DNA from: Nanobdellota archaeon
GTDB taxonomy: Archaea > Nanobdellota > Nanobdellia > Woesearchaeales > JAHJBD01
Reading direction: 5' to 3'
Assembly: GCA_018813725.1 (NCBI GenBank)
Contig: JAHJBD010000019.1
Span: forward strand, 1-11,317
Length of the DNA: 11,317 nucleotides
Below the pieces are notes generated by a model. That model was not told the DNA's origin. It did not search any database and was given only the letters and a program-made list of their open reading frames with translations. A program made the position numbers and the translations under genes. Positions 5,851-11,317 of this stretch are shown here, piece after piece. How positions within the stretch are numbered: position 1 is the stretch's first letter; every line of letters starts with the position of its first letter.

Positions 5851-7082
5851 CTTTTGTGATACTCGGTGCAACAGGAGACCTTGCAGCAAGAAAGCTCTAT
5901 CCTGCATTATCAATGCTTGATTCAAAAGTTATTGGGATCAGCAGAAGGGATTATAGCAACGCACAGTTCCGGGCATTTGTTAAGAAAAATTCAGATGTTA
6001 AGCCAGAATTTCTGAACAAACTCACATATTTTAAGGCTGATTTGCGAGACAAGGGCTTTCTAAAATGTCTCCCCATAATAAAAGATCCGATATTCTACCT
6101 TGCTGTAAGCTACGAGTTTATCCCAGCGATCATCGAAGAATTAAAGAGATATACCAATGCCAAGATTGTGCTTGAGAAACCATTTGGCTATGACTTAAAG
6201 TCTTCTGAATCATTAGATAAGTCAATCCAAAAAGTGTTTCCTGAAAAGGGTATCTATAGGATAGATCATTATCTGGGTAAAGAGACTGTCCAGAATCTAC
6301 TTGGGCTCAGGTTTTCAAATCCTGTATTTGAAGCAGTGTGGAATAACAAGTTCATCAGCCATATCCACATAATATCAGAAGAACAACTGGGTGTGGAAAA
6401 CAGGCTCGAGTATTATGACAAAGCCGGTGCGATAAAAGATATGGTCCAAAGTCATCTTCTGCAAGTAGCATCGCTTGTACTGATGGACAGCCCAAAAACA
6501 CTTGATCCCAAAGATGTCCATGATATGAAAGTTAAGGTGCTTAGATCCCTAAAACCTGTTGCGGCCATAACAGGCCAATACAAAGGATATAAAGAACAGC
6601 TGCGGAAAGCTGGGATAAGATCAACTCAGACAGAAACTTACGCAGAAGTTAAGCTCAAATGCACCGCACCAAGGTGGAAAGGTACGCCGATCATTGTCAA
6701 GACCGGAAAAAAATTGAGAAAAAAACAGGCTTACATTGAGATAGAATTCAAAAAATCTATCTGCAAGTTATATTGCAACCCATTTATCAGGCCTAATAGG
6801 TTGATATTTCATATTCAGCCAAGCCAGGATGTAAATTTTCAGATGAACACTCTTAATGGGAAAAAGGTCGAGCCTATAGAGATGCAATTCTGTCACTCTT
6901 GTGCGTTTGGTTCAAATAGTGTTGAAGCATATTACAAATTGCTTTCGGATGTTATCAAGGGCGACATGACATTATTTCCCAGATCTGACGAGATCAGGTA
7001 TGCATGGAGAATTGCTGATAGTATAAAAAGAAAAAAACCAATTGTCTATTTAGCTGATGGTCCAAAAAGTATCATACACTGA
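5847..7082 (+). CDS. zwf: Glucose-6-phosphate 1-dehydrogenase
   Basis: The 411-aa enzyme oxidises glucose-6-phosphate to 6-phosphogluconolactone. The nucleotide-binding loop is GATGDLAARK (7-16), EKPFG stands at 110-114, the active-site signature RIDHYLGKE at 138-146, and YYDKAGAIKDMVQSH at 189-203. By family comparison D140 and H203 form the catalytic pair, and H141 and K145 bind substrate phosphate. SRR (32-34) after the second strand fits NADP binding. C-terminal family blocks are also present: GKKLRKK, NRLIFHIQP, and GDMTLFPRSDEI near residue 380. At 411 aa it is shorter than the usual 480-515, mainly before the RIDHYLGKE block and at the C-terminus. The start at 5847 overlaps the pgl stop (ATGA); an in-frame ATG 57 nt earlier would add 19 residues before the Rossmann strand and is unlikely. 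This is the classical bacterial type, not the distinct haloarchaeal Azf enzyme. Confidence 0.96.
   Translation: MTFVILGATGDLAARKLYPALSMLDSKVIGISRRDYSNAQFRAFVKKNSDVKPEFLNKLTYFKADLRDKGFLKCLPIIKDPIFYLAVSYEFIPAIIEELKRYTNAKIVLEKPFGYDLKSSESLDKSIQKVFPEKGIYRIDHYLGKETVQNLLGLRFSNPVFEAVWNNKFISHIHIISEEQLGVENRLEYYDKAGAIKDMVQSHLLQVASLVLMDSPKTLDPKDVHDMKVKVLRSLKPVAAITGQYKGYKEQLRKAGIRSTQTETYAEVKLKCTAPRWKGTPIIVKTGKKLRKKQAYIEIEFKKSICKLYCNPFIRPNRLIFHIQPSQDVNFQMNTLNGKKVEPIEMQFCHSCAFGSNSVEAYYKLLSDVIKGDMTLFPRSDEIRYAWRIADSIKRKKPIVYLADGPKSIIH
7025..7038 (-). terminator. T-run on the minus strand inside the zwf 3' end
   Basis: The plus-strand bases are nearly all A; on the minus strand they give a run of T's interrupted by one C, about 60 nt past the stop of the surface-protein gene. 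It is the first plausible T-tract terminator for that gene, which would make its transcript overlap the end of zwf. Confidence 0.35.
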
Positions 7083-7096
7083 TCTTTAATCCAACC

Positions 7097-10000
7097 CTAC
7101 CTCAACTTACTTTCCCACTTAACTCTGAGCTTATCAGCTTTGCTATAGCATTTTTCAGCTTTAACACCGTTACCGCTGCGGTGCAACCTTTCACCCTTTC
7201 TATGGAAATACATCGCTCTTTTTGGAACAGATGTCCCAGGAAGGCCTCCATGCATGTTAGAGAACAAGAACAACCCCGAGATTATTATGAACAGCACAAT
7301 AAGGCTTCCTACACCCTCTTTCAGTGTCAATACACCAATAGCTGCCCCTGTCAGCGCTGACACTGCATCAGGTGGAGATGTAGAAACCCCAACATCAGAG
7401 TCTTGACCAAGGCTGCAGGGTTGAACAACTGCTGGCTTGCCAGCTTCTATATCGCATTTATTTTTATCAACACAGCTTCTTTGTTTTATTCCGCTTATGC
7501 AAGGCCCAAATTCTTCACAATCCCAATCAGGAACACAGTCAGGGTTTGTCACGATCACTTGACTTGACGTACTAGGCACAGCAACAGCTTGATTACTATC
7601 AGCATCTGAACCGCCTCCTCCGCCTCCTCCACCGCCGCCACCACCATTGCTTCCCCCGCCAGAGACTGTATCCCCAAATACTCCCCATATTGAAAAGTGT
7701 GTAGTATTGGCCCAAACATAATTCTGTTCAATATCAACACCTCCAAAAGGTGTGTCATATTTAAACCATGCTCCTGATGTAGCATTAAAATACCATAATC
7801 TCAGTGTGCTTTCATCAAGCCCTTTGGCATCAACATCAGCCTGTTCATAGTAAAGGATTAACTTTGCTTCAAAGCCTGAATTCTCTATCTCAGGCGCGCT
7901 CACACTTATAAAATTATCAAGCTCAACAACACCAAACCCTGATGTGTTTGATCCATTGTCCAGCTTTTCTATTGAGATTGAAGTTGTTATGTTGATAGGG
8001 ACGGTAATATTGATCATAGCGCCAAGTTCACTAGCATTGATCAGCTCTGTTTCATAACTATTGAATTCTCTTGTATCATTTATCAAATAAGGGTCTTCAA
8101 CAACACCTGAATTTACAGTAAACTTCTCAGTTCTGCTGTAACTCTTTCCTGATTTATCAACTCCATCAAGGACAAGGGTGTATTCGCCATCATTGCCCTG
8201 AGTAAGGTTAAATGAGAGTATAAAATCTTCAGAACCGACTAGGTTAAGCCTTTGCAGGACTTCAACAATGCTTTCATCGTAATCCTCTTCAACATCAATA
8301 TACTTAGCAGCATAAACAAGCCTTGCATCATCTTCGCCTGAAAGGTCAGCAAATATCTCTAAAGTAATCTTGTTGATCCCAAAGATGCCTGAACTTATCT
8401 TGATATCTTCTGAAAGCTGATTGTCTCCTTGTATCAACTGTATTGTCTTATCAACACTGCTTAGTATATCTCCATCAAGGCTTATCACTGATATCCTCAT
8501 GGTTGCGCTGAAATTTTTATTAGATTCAACCACTGCGTCAATGATTATATCTGACAACGGACTATACACATCCTTATCTGTGGCAAATGAGATCAATCTT
8601 GAGTAATAGCCAGAGACAGCGACAGGAACCTCGTATGAATTACCTTTAAACTCATAATCAATGTAATACACACCGCTCAAGAGCTCAGGGATTGGATAAG
8701 CAAGCACATCTTCACCACTGAACGAATTATCAGTAAAAGTATAATTGAGGAAATTGAGCTCTAATGCTCCAGCTGCTGTTGCATTAAGGAATATCTGGAT
8801 ATTATCTTGATATTCATAAGAATCCTTGTCAACATATACCTTGATCCCGTTATCTTGTTGAACATTCACAAATATTGAATCAATCAATATCGACCTGCCG
8901 TTTATCTCATATATGAAGAAATCAATCTTGCTATCTTGTACAAGATCAACAGGCGCAGTAAAAATCATGCTTGCGTCACCATGCGAGTTCAAGCTGAAAT
9001 TGACAATCTGATAACTTTCATTATACTGCACTTTTGCATAAAGGTCAATATCCAGATTATTGTTGTTTGTTACTGAAAGGTTTAGTGTTGCAATATCACC
9101 AGAACTGTAGACTAATTTATCAAGACTTGCTGAAACATTGATATCAATGCCTTCTATGGTGATAACATCCTCCACCTTTGTATCATTGATCTGGCAATCA
9201 ACCCTATAATCATTATCAGATAAGTCATCTGGTATGCTGATATTAAATGTCACCAAGGTCTCTTCTCCTGAAAGAAGCTTTAATTCCTGTGATTCTTCAA
9301 TCACTCCAGGGAAGATAAACTTGATCTCTGCTTCACCATAAAGCCCGCCAACATTCTGTACTGAATACTCTAAACTTGCATTGGATCCAGCTTTGTAGCT
9401 TTTGTTGAATGAAAGGCTGGTTATCTCAAACTCTGCGCTTCCAACCATAAGCTCAAACTCTGCACTGCCAAATATTGATGAATATTTTAAGATGTGGCTT
9501 CCAGCACTTAAGTTGAATTCGAGATAGTCAGAAACACTGTCATTAAATGGTATTATTATCCTCTTAACAACTACCTCGCCGCTTGCATTGAAAGCAGCAT
9601 CAAATTCAGTATCAAAGCTGCCTGTATTCACAAATGTATAAGGTATTTCAACTAAGCCTTCTTCACTAAATACACTCTCGGTAATATCTACAGCGGCTGA
9701 TTCACCGAATACAACTGTCCCAGCAAAATCAAACCTTGCATCTCCTGTGACATTCACAGTAAGAGTAGAATTCTCAGTGATAGACAGTTCCTTCACCACA
9801 TTCTTTGAAGCATTAGGTCCGATGCTTACAGTGAAATTCTCACCCTCAATATTAACATTGAGGTCAGCAGTAACATTCCCAGTATTATTGATCTCTACTC
9901 CAAACATAAATGCTTTTGAACCAGCAATATCTGGTGATATTAGTCCTGCCCTAATTACAGGATTTTCAATCTTTATGTCTCTTGACACATTTATATCGTC

Positions 10001-11317
10001 CACATTTGCCGTAAGCGCAAATGAATTATTAGCTGAGTGATTTACCATCAACACAATTGTCTCATGCTGACCAACAATAACATTTGAAGAATAAAACCTG
10101 TTTCCATCATCAAACAATGAAAGCACAAGATAATCAGCATCTAGCTCTGCATTATTTGTTATGGTTATCTCAATCTCTACATCTTCCAAAGGTTTGTAGA
10201 CTTCCTTATCTACAGTAATGTTCATGCTAAAATTCTTTGCCACAATATCAAAGAACCTGCTAACAGTACCTATTGCTTGAAGCCTTTGACTATGTATATC
10301 AACATCTAACCTATAGCTTCCAGGCTCTTTAACAGTGATATTATTGAGATCATAGGATGGTTTTACAATATTTCCTATCTCTTCATGATTTTGCACTAGA
10401 TCATACTCAACACCAAGCCCAAAAGAAAGCCTACTTAGCGCATCATGTGATAAGAACCATACATCATCACATATTGATATGCCATTGATCTGATCCATCC
10501 CTATCTCGCTATTATTAGTATTATAATTGACCCAGGAACTGCCATCATACTTGCTTACACCATGATAAACAGGCTTTGGCTCACCTTCCAAAGGCTGCTC
10601 TGGCCACTCTGCATTGTATGCAACCCAAAGGTCATCATTTACTCCAGATATAGCAGCTATGTCATTGTAAACTAGTCCGCTATTATCACTGTCCATAAGC
10701 TCAAAGGTTTCAGCTGCTTTGTTGAACATCACTAATCCATTGCTGTTCCACTGATAAGAAAACCAAACATTATCATCTGTGATTGCAATACTACCTATCG
10801 GATTGTTTAAGAGATCGCTGTCTGTCCCATCATATACGATAAGCACATCCTCAGCTGTATCATAACATGCAACACTTGTTTCCAGCCCAAACCACATGAG
10901 ATCATTATCAAAACCTAAGAATTTGACTGTTGTGTCTGCGATCCCGATCCCTGCAAGATTAAATCTTGACCAGCTATTTTCAGACTTATCAAATATTATC
11001 GGTATGCCCCCAAAGTTTTCTTGCGCTATGGCTTCTGCTGCTGCCTCTCCACCGAATGGCTCTTCCCATATTGTCTGGATAACCCATAGGTTATTGCCAT
11101 AAAGATAAAGTCCAGTAATCTGTCCATCAGCATCAATCGAACCTTCAGTATTAGAAGAATTGAAAATACTCCAAACCTCAGTTGACCTTGACATCTGATA
11201 AACATTGCCTCCGCCATTTATCCATACATAGTCGTTATCAACGACGACAGATGTGCCAAACCCAATATTTGATAATCCACTTAGATCATAATTGCTCCAC
11301 TGTCCTGATCTATATAC
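7097..11317 (-). CDS. Giant membrane-anchored surface protein, propeller plus Ig-like repeats (5' end outside window)
   Basis: The reading frame is open from the window edge to a TAG at 7097-7099, giving the last 1406 residues. An internal ATG at 11192-11194 is not the start: the 41 codons before it continue the same repeat (GQWSNYDLS, DNDYVWINGGG). From the N-terminus the layout is: propeller-like blades with recurring D-(D/N)-xVWF and a following F/Y-x-W or Y-x-G strand (about 10410-11317); about eight Ig/CARDB-like beta modules of about 80-100 residues (about 8090-10300), several beginning with a D-K-x-x-Y-x-P-like strand; a C-terminal beta domain ending THFSIWGVFG (about 7670-8090); a poly-Gly linker (7610-7660); a six-Cys module (7415-7537); one membrane helix (about 7256-7320); and a basic 52-residue tail. 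Many N-X-S/T sequons suggest glycosylation. It probably stands outside the cell with the tail in the cytoplasm and serves in adhesion or the envelope; no catalytic motif was seen. Confidence 0.85.
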   Translation of the reverse strand, partial: VYRSGQWSNYDLSGLSNIGFGTSVVVDNDYVWINGGGNVYQMSRSTEVWSIFNSSNTEGSIDADGQITGLYLYGNNLWVIQTIWEEPFGGEAAAEAIAQENFGGIPIIFDKSENSWSRFNLAGIGIADTTVKFLGFDNDLMWFGLETSVACYDTAEDVLIVYDGTDSDLLNNPIGSIAITDDNVWFSYQWNSNGLVMFNKAAETFELMDSDNSGLVYNDIAAISGVNDDLWVAYNAEWPEQPLEGEPKPVYHGVSKYDGSSWVNYNTNNSEIGMDQINGISICDDVWFLSHDALSRLSFGLGVEYDLVQNHEEIGNIVKPSYDLNNITVKEPGSYRLDVDIHSQRLQAIGTVSRFFDIVAKNFSMNITVDKEVYKPLEDVEIEITITNNAELDADYLVLSLFDDGNRFYSSNVIVGQHETIVLMVNHSANNSFALTANVDDINVSRDIKIENPVIRAGLISPDIAGSKAFMFGVEINNTGNVTADLNVNIEGENFTVSIGPNASKNVVKELSITENSTLTVNVTGDARFDFAGTVVFGESAAVDITESVFSEEGLVEIPYTFVNTGSFDTEFDAAFNASGEVVVKRIIIPFNDSVSDYLEFNLSAGSHILKYSSIFGSAEFELMVGSAEFEITSLSFNKSYKAGSNASLEYSVQNVGGLYGEAEIKFIFPGVIEESQELKLLSGEETLVTFNISIPDDLSDNDYRVDCQINDTKVEDVITIEGIDINVSASLDKLVYSSGDIATLNLSVTNNNNLDIDLYAKVQYNESYQIVNFSLNSHGDASMIFTAPVDLVQDSKIDFFIYEINGRSILIDSIFVNVQQDNGIKVYVDKDSYEYQDNIQIFLNATAAGALELNFLNYTFTDNSFSGEDVLAYPIPELLSGVYYIDYEFKGNSYEVPVAVSGYYSRLISFATDKDVYSPLSDIIIDAVVESNKNFSATMRISVISLDGDILSSVDKTIQLIQGDNQLSEDIKISSGIFGINKITLEIFADLSGEDDARLVYAAKYIDVEEDYDESIVEVLQRLNLVGSEDFILSFNLTQGNDGEYTLVLDGVDKSGKSYSRTEKFTVNSGVVEDPYLINDTREFNSYETELINASELGAMINITVPINITTSISIEKLDNGSNTSGFGVVELDNFISVSAPEIENSGFEAKLILYYEQADVDAKGLDESTLRLWYFNATSGAWFKYDTPFGGVDIEQNYVWANTTHFSIWGVFGDTVSGGGSNGGGGGGGGGGGGSDADSNQAVAVPSTSSQVIVTNPDCVPDWDCEEFGPCISGIKQRSCVDKNKCDIEAGKPAVVQPCSLGQDSDVGVSTSPPDAVSALTGAAIGVLTLKEGVGSLIVLFIIISGLFLFSNMHGGLPGTSVPKRAMYFHRKGERLHRSGNGVKAEKCYSKADKLRVKWESKLR
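7415..7537 (-). other. Six-Cys thrombospondin-like module in the surface protein
   Basis: The encoded pattern is C-x5-C-x5-C-x9-C-x5-C-x12-C with DWDCEEFGPC at its head and QRSC in the middle, resembling thrombospondin type 1 repeats (W-x-x-C, G-x-x-x-R-x-C). Such short Cys modules just before a membrane anchor occur in DPANN surface proteins. Three disulfides are likely outside the cell. Confidence 0.5.
7610..7660 (-). repeat. Poly-glycine linker codons
   Basis: Twelve consecutive Gly codons (7610-7645), followed in the DNA by codons for Asn-Ser and three more Gly, encode a flexible linker between the last beta domain and the Cys-rich module. Codons vary (GGT, GGC, GGA), so this is a selected linker rather than a pure triplet expansion, though the GC-rich tract may be length-variable. 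Confidence 0.9.
8573..10213 (-). repeat. Divergent D-K-x-x-Y strand motif repeated across Ig-like modules
   Basis: Modules open with related strands: VDKEVYKPLEDVEIE (near 10168-10213), LDKLVYSSGDIATL (9084-9125), VDKDSYEYQDNIQI (8792-8833) and TDKDVYSPLSDIII (8540-8581); a fifth weaker copy reads FNKSYKAGSNASL (near 9372-9410). The pattern resembles the first strands of macroglobulin-like and CARDB/Ig-like domains (Y-x-P-G-D-x-V-x-I). Copies are far apart in sequence, so they arose by old duplication. Confidence 0.65.

Noticed and set aside
11192..11194. ATG as the start of the surface-protein gene.
   Set aside because: The frame is open to the window edge and the 41 codons before it encode the same propeller-type sequence, and no signal peptide follows this Met.
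1..11317. CRISPR arrays, insertion sequences, tRNA or rRNA genes.
   Set aside because: No regularly spaced direct repeats, transposase-like protein, terminal repeats, cloverleaf or rRNA sequence could be seen.

Overview
The window looks like part of a genome from a DPANN-type archaeon, most like Woesearchaeota/Pacearchaeota. Several signs support this. AT-rich TATA-like boxes sit about 25 nt upstream of expected transcript starts, and two of them lie so close to the ATG that a leaderless mRNA is implied. Other genes carry GGTGA/GGAGG ribosome sites, and T-runs follow genes. The last gene has the architecture of a large archaeal surface protein: propeller, Ig-like repeats, a poly-Gly linker, a small Cys-rich module and one C-terminal membrane anchor. 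The assignment is inferred from these features; no rRNA or tRNA is present to confirm it.

Layout. Bases 1-133 hold a GC-richer, hairpin-rich stretch that I cannot assign, then a promoter. Bases 134-3309 hold five small stress or membrane genes: an SdpI-family membrane protein, a DEAD-box RNA helicase, a cold-shock-domain protein, a TspO/MBR protein, and on the minus strand a DUF378 membrane protein. The helicase and the cold-shock gene both have leaders with inverted repeats, which would suit temperature- or structure-dependent control.

Bases 3417-7082 form a tight four-gene operon: gnd, a SIS-domain sugar-phosphate isomerase-like gene, pgl and zwf. All three junctions are 4-nt ATGA overlaps. 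The enzymes encode a complete oxidative pentose phosphate branch: glucose-6-P to 6-phosphogluconolactone (Zwf), to 6-phosphogluconate (Pgl), to ribulose-5-P plus CO2 (Gnd). The SIS protein may feed in glucose-6-P from fructose-6-P. Cofactor-binding residues in Gnd and Zwf look NADP-type, so the operon would make pentose phosphate and NADPH. A classical bacterial-type branch of this kind is uncommon in archaea, and this is the most notable feature of the window.

Bases 7097-11317 on the minus strand hold the C-terminal 1406 residues of a giant membrane-anchored surface protein. Its 5' end lies beyond the window. It is convergent with zwf, with only 14 nt between the stop codons.
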